From: JAJFUB01 sp964622325
GTDB lineage: Bacteria > Armatimonadota > Zipacnadia > Zipacnadales > UBA11051
Assembly: GCA_964622325.1 (NCBI GenBank)
Contig: CAZUOJ010000002.1
Coordinates: forward strand, 46,837 to 110,836
Direction of reading: 5' to 3'
DNA length: 64,000 nt
Shown here in pieces: positions 25,574 through 33,822 of this stretch. The notes below the pieces were generated by a model. It was not told the origin of the DNA, did not search any database, and saw only the letters and a list, made by a program, of their open reading frames with translations. The position numbers and the translations under genes are program-made. Every line of letters starts with the position of its first letter. Position 1 is the first letter of the stretch.

Positions 25574-25870
25574 GTGGGCGTGCTCAAGGTCAAATCCACA
25601 AGCGATCCCAATAAGGTCGCTGGGGCACTCGCCGGCACAATACGGGAACACGGCCGGGCCGAAATTCAAACAATTGGCGCGGGCGCGTTGAATCAAGCCA
25701 TAAAATCCCTCGCGATCGCCCGCGGCTTTCTGGCTCCTTCGGGCATTGATCTTGTCTGCTATCCGGCCTTTGTCGATGTGGAGATTGATGGCAGCGAGCG
25801 GACAGCCATTCGCCTGTTTGTGGAGCCTCGCGAGCGCATTCCGCGCCCCGATGAAGAAAGCCGCAGCTAA
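25574..25870 (+). CDS. spoVS: Stage V sporulation protein S (SpoVS)-family nucleic-acid-binding protein
   Basis: This 98-residue protein closely matches SpoVS/Alba-like proteins: VLKVKSTSDPNKVAGALAG then TIREHGRAEIQTIGAGALNQ and IKSLAIARGFLAPSGIDLVC. The fold is related to Alba, and in Bacillus the protein affects sporulation and septation; many non-sporulating bacteria also carry it. The start is GTG at 25574, with AAAGGGGG eight bases upstream. The C-terminal tail (VEPRERIPRPDEESRS) is slightly longer than in Bacillus SpoVS. It is the last plus-strand gene of the recA-rny-ymdB group and is followed by a terminator. Confidence 0.95.
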   Translation: MGVLKVKSTSDPNKVAGALAGTIREHGRAEIQTIGAGALNQAIKSLAIARGFLAPSGIDLVCYPAFVDVEIDGSERTAIRLFVEPRERIPRPDEESRS

Positions 25871-25963
25871 GCGGCTTTTGACAGGCGTCGGGCTGAAGCG
25901 CGAAGAGCAGACAGGCTCATAGCTTTTTTGGCTTAAGCCGTATGCGATTGCAAAAAATGCTTT

Positions 25964-26008
25964 ACACACAGGCTGCGCCTTGGGCAAAGCCTGTGTGTTG
26001 CTTTTCTT
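25964..26008. terminator. Strong bidirectional terminator between spoVS and the convergent htrA-like gene
   Basis: ACACACAGGC (25964-25973) and GCCTGTGTGT (25989-25998) form a perfect 10-bp stem with a 15-base loop. On the plus strand TGCTTTTCTT follows. On the minus strand the stem is followed by AAAGCATTTTTT. It lies between two convergent genes, as expected for a shared terminator. Confidence 0.75.
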
Positions 26009-26158
26009 GTGAGTTTTTAATGTTTGCTTTGGGCCTCTAACAGCGTTTTTACACAGGCGCAAAACATTAGCTTGCGACGCGTCGTCATTTATGATGCGGC
26101 ACGCTTTTTATATCCCTGCGTAGCACATAATGATTATTAAAGTGAGGCGATAAGCAAT

Positions 26159-27307
26159 TTAGCGGCGGCCGAAATCAGGATGCCGGCCAGCGACCACAGA
26201 GATTACGAATTGACGATCTCCGCGCTGGATTGTCAGCTGAATAGTGTCGCCGATTTTGTGCTTGAGCAGCTCATCGCGCAATTGATCCTGGCCCTGAACG
26301 CGCACTTTATCTATAGCGAGGATGACATCCCGCGGCTGCAAGCCCGCTTGCGCTGCCGGGCCGCCGGGCGCGGGCTGAATCACGAGCACGCCCTCGGCGG
26401 TCGCCAGGCCCAGATATTGCGCCAGCCCCGGGCTGTTGTTGACAATCTCGCCCAGGCCAATGTAAGGCCCCCCCTGTGTCAGGAAATACAGCATTTGTTT
26501 GGCGGAATTGATGGGAATCGCAAAGCCAATGCCCACAGTCGCTCCTGTGGGCGAAAATATCCGATAATTGATGCCCACCACTTCTCCCGCCAGATTCACA
26601 AGCGGGCCGCCGCTATTGCCCGTATTAATCGCCGCATCCGTTTGAATGACATTCTGATAGCGATTAGGCCCTACAGCGCGATAGCCCATCGCACTCACTA
26701 CGCCCACTGTCACAGTGTGCTCATAATCATAGGGATTGCCGATCGCCAGCACCCATTCGCCCACCTGTAAGCGATCGCTATCGCCCAAAACAGAAAGGGG
26801 CAGCTGCGGGGGCGGATTTACAAGCGAAATAGCCGCAATATCCGATGTTTCTTCCGCCATCGCCAGCGTTCCCTGCAGCTCGCGGCCATCTGTGAGCTTG
26901 ACCAGCAATTTGTCCGCCTGGCCCACGACATGGGCATTTGTGAGCACAAGGGGCCGCCCTTCGTAATTGATGATAAATCCCGAGCCGATGGCGACTTGCG
27001 GCTCTGGCTCAGCGCCAAACAAATACGCCATCGGATCCAGCGGCGGCATTTGCGCGGCTGTGACTTTGACAACAGCCGGGCCCGCGCGTTTGGCAGCCTG
27101 CACAATGGCGCTGCTTTCGCTTTGCACGCGAATTGTAGTGGAGGGGCCTGTAAATTGTGGCGCCGGGCCGGATGAAGCCGGGGGCGCAGCAGCCGGAGCC
27201 CGGAGCGCCCGCTGCAGGACAATGTAACTGCTAAGAGCCCCTCCCGCAAATCCGCACAATAGCGCCAGAACAATAATGACGCCCCATCCTGGCCCTGAGC
27301 TGCGCAT
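26159..27307 (-). CDS. HtrA/DegP-like S1C serine protease with PDZ domain
   Basis: The protein has 382 residues. An N-terminal signal anchor (about 8-33) and a Pro/Ala-rich linker precede a trypsin-like domain with the complete triad H126 (TNAHVV), D156 (SDIAAISL) and S232 (NTGNSGGPL). One C-terminal PDZ domain follows (about 280-375, PAAQAGLQPRDVILAIDKV). Such proteases handle misfolded envelope proteins and stress signalling. It is transcribed in the same direction as the riboflavin genes and starts 59 bases after ribH, but a functional link is not evident. Confidence 0.93.
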   Translation of the reverse strand: MRSSGPGWGVIIVLALLCGFAGGALSSYIVLQRALRAPAAAPPASSGPAPQFTGPSTTIRVQSESSAIVQAAKRAGPAVVKVTAAQMPPLDPMAYLFGAEPEPQVAIGSGFIINYEGRPLVLTNAHVVGQADKLLVKLTDGRELQGTLAMAEETSDIAAISLVNPPPQLPLSVLGDSDRLQVGEWVLAIGNPYDYEHTVTVGVVSAMGYRAVGPNRYQNVIQTDAAINTGNSGGPLVNLAGEVVGINYRIFSPTGATVGIGFAIPINSAKQMLYFLTQGGPYIGLGEIVNNSPGLAQYLGLATAEGVLVIQPAPGGPAAQAGLQPRDVILAIDKVRVQGQDQLRDELLKHKIGDTIQLTIQRGDRQFVISVVAGRHPDFGRR

Positions 27308-27366
27308 TTTTGCTCTCCCTTAATCCCTTACGCTGAAGATGGCTTTTGAAAAGGCTGCTTGCGCCT

Positions 27367-27837
27367 TTACAAGGAACGTAACTGCTTCAAAAGATTCGCC
27401 ATTTCAATGGCGCTCAAGGCCGCTTCCGCCCCGCGATTGGGCAGCTTCGTGCCGGCGCGCTCAATGGCTTGCTCAATCGTGTCTGTCGTGATGACGCCAA
27501 ATATCACAGGCACGCCCGTCTGCAACATCGCCTGGGCGATGCCTTTGGCGGCTTCTCCGGCCACATAATCAAAATGCGGCGTGCCGCCGCGAATTACGGC
27601 GCCCAAGGCGATAATCGCATCATAGCGGCCGCTTTCCGCCAGCTGTTTGGCGACAAGCGGAATTTCAAAAGCCCCGGGGACCCAAAATGTATCCACGAGC
27701 TGTAAATCGCCCCCATGGCGCGCAATCGCGTCCTGGGCGCCCTCCCACAGCCGCCGCGTGATGAAATCATTGTAGCGGCTTACGACAAGAGCAAATTTTA
27801 ATCCCGCGGCTTGCAACTTTCCCTCATAATTTCCCAT
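27367..27837 (-). CDS. ribH: 6,7-dimethyl-8-ribityllumazine synthase
   Basis: This 156-residue lumazine synthase joins 5-amino-6-ribitylaminouracil with 3,4-dihydroxybutanone 4-phosphate, the penultimate step of riboflavin synthesis. Family motifs are all present: VVSRYNDFITRRLWEGA, FWVPGAFEIPLVAKQL, ALGAVIRGGTPHFDYV with the active-site His, PVIFGVITTDTIEQAIERAG and RGAEAALSAIEMANL. The start at 27837 (MGNYEGKLQ) gives the standard length; an earlier in-frame ATG would add 15 unusual residues. It follows ribBA by 62 bases in the minus-strand rib operon. Confidence 0.96.
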   Translation of the reverse strand: MGNYEGKLQAAGLKFALVVSRYNDFITRRLWEGAQDAIARHGGDLQLVDTFWVPGAFEIPLVAKQLAESGRYDAIIALGAVIRGGTPHFDYVAGEAAKGIAQAMLQTGVPVIFGVITTDTIEQAIERAGTKLPNRGAEAALSAIEMANLLKQLRSL

Positions 27838-27899
27838 TGCTTTTCGCCTCATATTTAGACATAAGGCCCATATCAGGCACACCCGAAAGGATGTTTATT

Positions 27900-29174
27900 T
27901 CAAGTTTCTGATGGCTCCGCAAGGGGGCTGGCTTCTGTCTCTTTCGCTTGCGTCGTTGCCGAAGCGTCGGAGATAGCGTGGAGCAAATGCCCCATTTTAT
28001 CCCGCTTCGTAAGCAAATAGCGGATATTGAATTCGTCTCCGGGGCATTCCAGCGGCACGCGTTCCACGACTTTGAGGCCATAGCCGGCCATTGCGGCATA
28101 TTTGCGGGGATTATTTGTCATCAGCCGCATTGTTGTCACGCCTAAATCGGCCAGGATTTGCGCCCCCAGGCCATAATCCCGCAAATCCGGCGGAAAGCCG
28201 AGCGCCTCATTTGCCTCCACTGTATCTAAGCCGCGTTCTTGCAATTGATAAGCCTTAATTTTATTCGCCAGGCCAATCCCTCGTCCCTCGTGTTCCGGAA
28301 TATACACAAGCACGCCACAGCCTTCCTCCGCGATTTTGCCCAGAGCCACAGAAAGCTGCCAGCCGCAATCACATTTCCGCGAGCCTAAAATATCTCCTGT
28401 CACACAGCCCGAATGCACGCGCACGAGGGGATTTTCGCATTGAGCCAAATCGCCTTTGACAAGCGCAACATATTCGCCGCCATCCAGAACATTTTTATAC
28501 ACAATAATCCGAAATTCGCCGAAGATAGTGGGCAAATTAGCTTCGGCTTGGCGCTGGACAAGCCGTTCCGATTGGCGACGATAACGAATAATGTCCGCAA
28601 TGCTGACAAGGGGGAATTGATGCTGGGCCGCAAATTCTTTTAATTCTCCCAGCCGGGCAGGCTCGCCCGCCTCATTTAGTATCCGACATGTCACGCCCGC
28701 AGGCTGTAGCCCTGCCAGGCGCGTCAAATCCACAGCCGCTTCCGTATGCCCTGCCCGAATGAGCGTTCCGCCGCGAACAGCGCGCACAGGCCACACATGC
28801 CCTGGCCGCACGAGATCCTGCGGGCGTGTCCGCGGATCAATCAATGCTTTAATCGTGCGCGCCTTGCCTGCTGCACTATCATCGCCTCCCTGGCGCGCAT
28901 CTACTGTGACAGCAAAGCCGGCCTGCTCCGGCATAGCCTCCCTGGCTTCCGGAACCATAAGAGGCAAATCCAGCTCCTCCAGCCGCTCAGCTGTCAGCGC
29001 CACTGTCATCGTGCCCCGCGCCTTTTGGAGCATGAAATTAATTTTTTCAGGCGTAACTGCTTCAGCGGCCAGAAGCAAATCGCCTGTCGTATCCTCCTCT
29101 TCGTCATCGATCACAATGACGAAGCCGCCCTCACGCAATGCCTGGAAAATTTTTTCCATATTTTCTAAGGCCAT
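27900..29174 (-). CDS. ribBA: RibBA-type protein: intact GTP cyclohydrolase II, degenerate DHBP-synthase domain
   Basis: The protein has 424 residues. The C-terminal GTP cyclohydrolase II half (about 205-400) looks active: the zinc cysteines SGCVTGDILGSRKCDCGWQL, EHEGRGIGLANKIKAY, and DTVEANEALGFPPDLRDYG. The N-terminal 3,4-dihydroxy-2-butanone 4-phosphate synthase half keeps the fold and RPGH/AGHTEAAVDL but has lost key active-site elements. The acidic RENEGD loop reads EDTTGD, the catalytic Cys of the xxVCL strand is Thr (GTMTVAL), TTGxSAADRA reads DDSAAGKAR, and the conserved CE of the CE-x-x-N strand reads CR. It may therefore supply only the GTP-cyclohydrolase step, with a true RibB encoded elsewhere. 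It lies between ribE and ribH. Confidence 0.9.
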   Translation of the reverse strand: MALENMEKIFQALREGGFVIVIDDEEEDTTGDLLLAAEAVTPEKINFMLQKARGTMTVALTAERLEELDLPLMVPEAREAMPEQAGFAVTVDARQGGDDSAAGKARTIKALIDPRTRPQDLVRPGHVWPVRAVRGGTLIRAGHTEAAVDLTRLAGLQPAGVTCRILNEAGEPARLGELKEFAAQHQFPLVSIADIIRYRRQSERLVQRQAEANLPTIFGEFRIIVYKNVLDGGEYVALVKGDLAQCENPLVRVHSGCVTGDILGSRKCDCGWQLSVALGKIAEEGCGVLVYIPEHEGRGIGLANKIKAYQLQERGLDTVEANEALGFPPDLRDYGLGAQILADLGVTTMRLMTNNPRKYAAMAGYGLKVVERVPLECPGDEFNIRYLLTKRDKMGHLLHAISDASATTQAKETEASPLAEPSET

Positions 29175-29293
29175 ATTCGTTTAATGCCAATCTGTTTATC
29201 TCTATGTTTCTATGCTCTTCGCAGTTGATAGAAAAACAAACGCTTTTCCTCCAAGCAATTTCTCATCGCCTCGCTGAGCCCATATTAGGAATA

Positions 29294-29731
29294 TTACGCG
29301 AAGCCATGTTCGCGCAGGAAATCCTCCGTCAGCGCAGGCGAGGGGCAATGGCCCAGCATGCGCCGGACATATTTGGCTAAAATGTCCACTTCTATATTTG
29401 CCTCTTGGCCCGGCTGCATTTCATTCAATGTTGTATGAGCCAGCGTATAAGGAATAATGGCGACGGAAAAGCTGCTGCCCACAACGCGCGTGACTGTCAG
29501 GCTTATGCCGTCAACGGCCACGCTGCCTTTTTCGGCCAGATAAACAGCGTATTCCTCGGGCAGGCGAAAAGAAAACTCTATCGTCTCGCCATAAGGCGTG
29601 CGCCCAAGGCATTCGCCCACACAATCCACATGCCCTTGGACAAAATGGCCGCCCAGGCGATCGCCCACACGCAGCGCCGGCTCCAGATTGACACGCCGCC
29701 CGGGCTGCCAGGCTCGGGCTGTGCTGCGCGC
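29294..29731 (-). CDS. ribE: Riboflavin synthase alpha chain, N-terminus lost in an assembly gap
   Basis: About 145 C-terminal residues of riboflavin synthase are present. The sequence VNLEPALRVGDRLGGHFVQG followed by HVDCVG marks the end of the first barrel, and the second lumazine-binding barrel contains VAVDGISLTVTRV and LAHTTLNEMQPGQEANIEVD. The enzyme dismutates two lumazines into riboflavin. The first roughly 70 residues fall in the 100-N run. The apparent continuous frame with ribD across the Ns is an artefact of the placeholder. It is followed by ribBA after 119 bases, a normal rib operon arrangement. Confidence 0.9.
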   Translation of the reverse strand, partial: ARSTARAWQPGRRVNLEPALRVGDRLGGHFVQGHVDCVGECLGRTPYGETIEFSFRLPEEYAVYLAEKGSVAVDGISLTVTRVVGSSFSVAIIPYTLAHTTLNEMQPGQEANIEVDILAKYVRRMLGHCPSPALTEDFLREHGFA

Positions 29732-29831
29732 NNNNNNNNNNNNNNNNNNNNNNNNNNNNNNNNNNNNNNNNNNNNNNNNNNNNNNNNNNNNNNNNNNNNN
29801 NNNNNNNNNNNNNNNNNNNNNNNNNNNNNNN
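29732..29831. other. Assembly gap (100 N) between ribD and ribE
   Basis: There are exactly 100 N, a conventional placeholder. RibD stops at GLVDK, roughly 50 residues short of a typical end, and RibE lacks about 70 residues. The true missing length is therefore probably 350 bases or more. Confidence 0.95.
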
Positions 29832-30769
29832 AATTTGTCCACAAGGCCTGCTTTGAGGAGGCTGGCGGCTAATGTGGGGCCGCCCTCCACTAAAACGCTC
29901 ATAACATTACGCTTGCCCAACGCCTCCATAAGCGCCCTTAAATTCAAGCCGTTTTCTGCATTCGGCAGGCGCAATGTTTCCGCGCCGGCCGCCTGGAGCG
30001 CCTGTTCCTTATCGCGGGGAGCCTCCGGGCCGATCGCAATCAATGTTTGGCCCGGCTGCTGCAGCATTCGTGCCTGAGCGGGCAGACGCGCCCGGCTGTC
30101 CACAATCACACGCAAGGGCTGCCGCAAATCCGCATTGCCTGCCCGCGCTGTCAGCAGCGGATCATCTGTCAAAGCCGTCCCTATGCCTATCATCACAGCA
30201 TCCGCTTCATTGCGCCATTGATGCACAAGCCGCCGTGCTGGCTCCGCTGTAATCCAGAAAGATTGGCCCGTGGCTGTCGCCACTTTGCCGTCTAATGTCA
30301 GGGCGAGCTTTAAGACGACAAAGGGCAAGCCTGTGCGTTTATGCTTGACATACGGCTCATACAATTCGACGGCCCAGCTGGCTAAAACGCCCTCTTCCAC
30401 AACAACGCCTGCCGCTCGCAACCTCTGTGCGCCTTTTCCGGCGCAACGGGGATCAGGATCCTGATATGCATATACAACACGCCGAATCCCAGCCGCGATT
30501 ATCGCCTCTGTACACGGCGGCGTGCGGCCATAATGACAGCAGGGCTCGAGCGAACAATATAAGTCCGCGCCATGCGCTTCCGGCCCGGCGGCCACGAGCG
30601 CCTCGGCCTCCGCGTGCGGCAGGCCGGCCGCGCGATGATAGCCCTCGGCGATAATACGCCCTTCCTTGACGATTACAGCCCCGACGGGCGGATTGGGCGC
30701 TGTGCGTCCCAGTCCCAGCCGGGCGAGCTCCAGCGCCCGCGCCATAAAACGATAATCATGTTCCCTCAT
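29832..30769 (-). CDS. ribD: Bifunctional riboflavin deaminase/reductase RibD, C-terminus lost in gap
   Basis: The first 312 residues are present. The N-terminal deaminase has the zinc site HAEAEAL and PCCHYGRTPPC, and NPPVGAVIV. The C-terminal reductase has VVLKLALTLDGKVATATGQS, WRNEADAVMIGIGTALTDDP and VLVEGGPTLAASLL. RibD converts 2,5-diamino-6-ribosylamino-4-pyrimidinone phosphate through deamination and reduction. The sequence ends at the N run (LKAGLVDK), about 50 residues before the usual end. The start overlaps the end of the small membrane protein gene by 14 bases, so the two are probably one transcript. No FMN riboswitch was recognised upstream. Confidence 0.93.
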
Positions 30770-31136
30770 GTGGGGGCTTTTTTTTCAGCTCCTGTTCTAA
30801 ATGAGCCAGGCTACGATACAGTTCCGCTTGACGCTCATGCTGTGTACGGGCTAATTGTCTCAGATCCAGCCAGGCAATGATTATCACAATCAGGGGCAAG
30901 AACAGCATTATGCCCCAAAATCCCAAGGCCCAAAAAGGATTGCGGAAATGTACAAGGGCAGTGTAAAAAATCATCCCAATCGTGATTAACAGCAATAGGC
31001 CCGCTATTAGCCGCAAAATTAATTGCTGGCGGGAAATAAGCTGACGGCCCCGAAAATACGCCAGAATCTGATAGGCCATGCCTGTTAAAATCGCCACGGC
31101 AAAAATGATTAAAGTGACGCCGACGGCATAGCTCAT
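30756..31136 (-). CDS. Small membrane protein of unknown function upstream of ribD
   Basis: The protein has 126 residues and three likely transmembrane helices (VGVTLIIFAVAILTGMAYQI, LIAGLLLLITIGMIFYTALV, and LGFWGIMLFLPLIVIIIAWL). A charged C-terminal helix ends QELKKKPPHEGT. I do not recognise a family. GGGAG lies about 9 bases before the ATG at 31136; longer upstream frames lack such a site. The coding end overlaps the ribD start, suggesting co-transcription. A flavin-related role is possible only by position. Confidence 0.65.
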   Translation of the reverse strand: MSYAVGVTLIIFAVAILTGMAYQILAYFRGRQLISRQQLILRLIAGLLLLITIGMIFYTALVHFRNPFWALGFWGIMLFLPLIVIIIAWLDLRQLARTQHERQAELYRSLAHLEQELKKKPPHEGT

Positions 31137-31368
31137 TAGATTTTCTCCCGAAACTTGTATTAAGATAATAGCACAAGGGCTGCTACAGGCGCAACGAATC
31201 TCCATAGAGAACCAAAAGAGCCATGCAGGTTCATTTTTTTCGCAAAATAGAAAAATTATTTAAAATCGCCCTAGATTCCTAGATTTTTTGTAAGCAACAG
31301 GAAAAATCAGGGAGAAAAAGAATATATAATTGTATGAAGGGCATTTTTCCCCAAAGGAGGCCGTAAAA

Positions 31369-33594
31369 ATGCGTTTAAAGGCCAGAAAATCATTTTTGCC
31401 CGTGCTCATTGTTCTGTCCATCGGGATAGGATTTTGGGCCAGCCACGGAACGGCTTTTAGCCAGACCGTAATTATCAACGGAACTCCGCTTGTCACAACG
31501 CGCACGCCTGTGATGATGCAGGGCAGTTTGCTTTTGCCCATGCGCGATGTTTTTGAGGCGCTGGAATCGGAAGTGAAATGGTTCGCCTCCGAACAAAAAG
31601 TCATGGCTATTCGAGGCCAAACAACGATTGAATTATGGCTCGGGCGCACCACCGCGACGATTAATGGACGGCCAATTCGATTGCCAGTGGCGCCCACCTT
31701 AATTAATGGCAGCACTTATGTGCCGTTGCGTTTTCCGGCGGAGGCTTTTGGCGGCAGCGTGGAATGGCAGGCCGCCACACGCACTGTTGTCATCTCCATT
31801 CCTCCTCTTACGCAGCCGCCGGGAGGAACGCCCGTCCAGGAGCCGCCTTCCTCCGCTGGCGCGCCGCCCAGTGCAGGCCCTGCAACGCCGCCAGAAACAA
31901 CGCCCCAGCCCCCCCAGCCCAAACGCGTCGAGGGCACCTTGCTGCAAATTTTGGCCAATCCGCCCACGATCATCATCACAGAGACAGGCACGGGCCTGGC
32001 CCAGGCGCTGGCGGTGGGGCCCAATACTGTTTTGACGCGCCACGGGGACAATCAACAGCCGCAGCCGGCCACTTTGGCGGAGGCAAAGCCGGGCGATTAT
32101 GTGAATGCCGTGCTCTCGCCGGAGGGATTGGCGCAAAGCATAGATTTTGTCTATGGCGAATATCGCGGCTTTGTCGCTGGCATTGCCGAAAATAGTATTC
32201 TGCTGAAGGACAACAAAGTCTTCACGCTCAGCCCCAATGTAGCTGTAATGGATGAAAACGGCAATCCGGTCGCGCTAAGCGATGTGCCCAGCGCCGCTTT
32301 CGTGATTTTGCGCTATCAGCCCACGACGCGGACGGTGTTTGAAATGCGTGTGCGAATGCCGGCGGCCACAACGACCCCGACTCCGGCGCAGCCCGCCAAA
32401 CCGCAAATTCTTGTCGTGGGCATTCTAAATCCGGCGACTATTTTTAAGGCAGGGGACAAAGTTCAAATTCAGCTCCAGGGCACGCCCGGCGGCGCAGCTA
32501 CTGTCAATATCGGAGAAATTGCGCAAAATGTGGCGCTGACCGAAAATCCTGCCGGCGTGTATCAGGCGCAATGGACCGTCCCGCCTAACACCAACGCCCA
32601 GCAAGTCCCGCTCATTGGCAATCTGACGGTAAACAATGTCGCGGCGGATCCTGTGACAAGCCAGATACTTCTGACCTTTGATAGCAAGCCGCCCCGCATT
32701 GACGCCGTTGTGCCCGAGGCGAACGCCACTATAGATACAATGCCTGTTGTCATCGAGGCGACCTTTAATCCCTTAGACGGCGCGCCGATTAATCCCGATT
32801 CGGCCAAATTGTGGCTGAATGGCGTGCAGATTACAGAGGGCGTAGAAGTGACAGCCGAAAAGATTTCCTATACAGCCGCGACCTTGCCGCCCCAGGAACA
32901 TCGCGTCCGTGTGGCTGTGTCGGACATGGCGGGCAATCGCGCCCAGCGGGAATGGCGCTTTATCGTCCAGCCGCCGCCCGCCGAAGCCCTCATTTTAGAG
33001 AGCTCCTCGACGCGCAGTGTGAGCGGCACTTTGCCCGCGGGCGCCACCATCACTGTCTTTATGCGCGTCTCTCAGCCCGGCGGCGTGGCCACATTTGATA
33101 TCGGCAATCTCCGCCAGGGCCTGCCCATGTCTCGTGTCGCCCAAACAGATCGCTATACCGGCCGCTATACGGTGCAGCCCGGCGATCACCTTCTCAATGG
33201 CCGTATTACTGTCCATTATCGCGCTCCTGGTGGCCAGGAAGCCAGCCGCACGCTCAATAATCCTGTCAACATCGATGCCACCTTGCCCACGCAATTGGAA
33301 ATCTCTGCCCCCGCGAACAATAGCAAAGTGGGCGCCACCATTATTGTGGAGGGGGTGGCGCCGGCGACGCAGCGTGTGCGCGTCACTATCACCTATCGGA
33401 CACTGGGCGGCCTTGTCGAAGGGCAACACTGGCAGGGAATTGTCACCGCGGGAGTAGACGGCGCGTGGCGCACGCCAGCTATAAACAGCAAAGTAGGGCT
33501 TTTCGGTAAGGCGGATGAATACTTCATTAAAGCTGAGCTTCTGGATGCCAGCAACAATCCTGTGCAAACAAAACAAATCCGGCTTGTCAAATAA
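31369..33594 (+). CDS. Secreted protein with copper-amine-oxidase N-terminal-like domain and Ig-like repeats
   Basis: The protein has 741 residues. After a signal peptide (about 1-32, ending TAFSQ), residues 35-140 form a copper-amine-oxidase N-terminal-like domain with the paired motifs LLLPMRDVFEALESEVKW and TYVPLRFPAEAFGGSVEWQA. This domain type is abundant in Firmicutes and Armatimonadota envelope proteins. A Pro-rich linker (about 145-190) leads to beta-rich domains, including an Ig-like unit (PPRIDAVVPEANATIDTMPV, about 450-540) and another near the C-terminus. No enzyme active site is seen, and a cell-envelope or adhesive role is inferred. AAAGGAGG eight bases before 31369 fixes the start. 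Confidence 0.82.
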   Translation: MRLKARKSFLPVLIVLSIGIGFWASHGTAFSQTVIINGTPLVTTRTPVMMQGSLLLPMRDVFEALESEVKWFASEQKVMAIRGQTTIELWLGRTTATINGRPIRLPVAPTLINGSTYVPLRFPAEAFGGSVEWQAATRTVVISIPPLTQPPGGTPVQEPPSSAGAPPSAGPATPPETTPQPPQPKRVEGTLLQILANPPTIIITETGTGLAQALAVGPNTVLTRHGDNQQPQPATLAEAKPGDYVNAVLSPEGLAQSIDFVYGEYRGFVAGIAENSILLKDNKVFTLSPNVAVMDENGNPVALSDVPSAAFVILRYQPTTRTVFEMRVRMPAATTTPTPAQPAKPQILVVGILNPATIFKAGDKVQIQLQGTPGGAATVNIGEIAQNVALTENPAGVYQAQWTVPPNTNAQQVPLIGNLTVNNVAADPVTSQILLTFDSKPPRIDAVVPEANATIDTMPVVIEATFNPLDGAPINPDSAKLWLNGVQITEGVEVTAEKISYTAATLPPQEHRVRVAVSDMAGNRAQREWRFIVQPPPAEALILESSSTRSVSGTLPAGATITVFMRVSQPGGVATFDIGNLRQGLPMSRVAQTDRYTGRYTVQPGDHLLNGRITVHYRAPGGQEASRTLNNPVNIDATLPTQLEISAPANNSKVGATIIVEGVAPATQRVRVTITYRTLGGLVEGQHWQGIVTAGVDGAWRTPAINSKVGLFGKADEYFIKAELLDASNNPVQTKQIRLVK

Positions 33595-33670
33595 GCAGAA
33601 CGCATCAGAAGCTGGACACAGCTGCTCCAGGCTTTTCTAAACACAAGCCAGGGAGAGGAGAAGATGCAAT

Positions 33671-33695
33671 AGGGCAGGCCTCGAAGGCCTGCCCT
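33671..33695. terminator. Perfect 11-bp hairpin between convergent genes
   Basis: AGGGCAGGCCT (33671-33681) and AGGCCTGCCCT (33685-33695) pair around a 3-base loop. It lies 77 bases past the stop of the plus-strand gene and about 130 bases from the end of the minus-strand gene at 33823. There is no clear T-run on either side, so it may act by a different mechanism or as a processing site. Confidence 0.55.
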
Positions 33696-33822
33696 GAATT
33701 GTGAGGCGGCAACACAAAAATCAGCTTTTTGTCCTGCTCGGCTCTTCGCGCGGCGTGTGGACAACACTGACTTTCCTAATGTTCTTCGTAAAATTGCGGC
33801 AGCTCGTCCCCATTTTGTCTTT

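Noticed and set aside
29294..30769. A single 491-residue fused RibD-RibE protein
   Set aside because: The frame is open only through 100 untyped N; both partner proteins are incomplete at the gap.
30770..31330. FMN riboswitch ahead of the riboflavin genes
   Set aside because: No RFN core sequence was recognised upstream of ribD or the small membrane protein.
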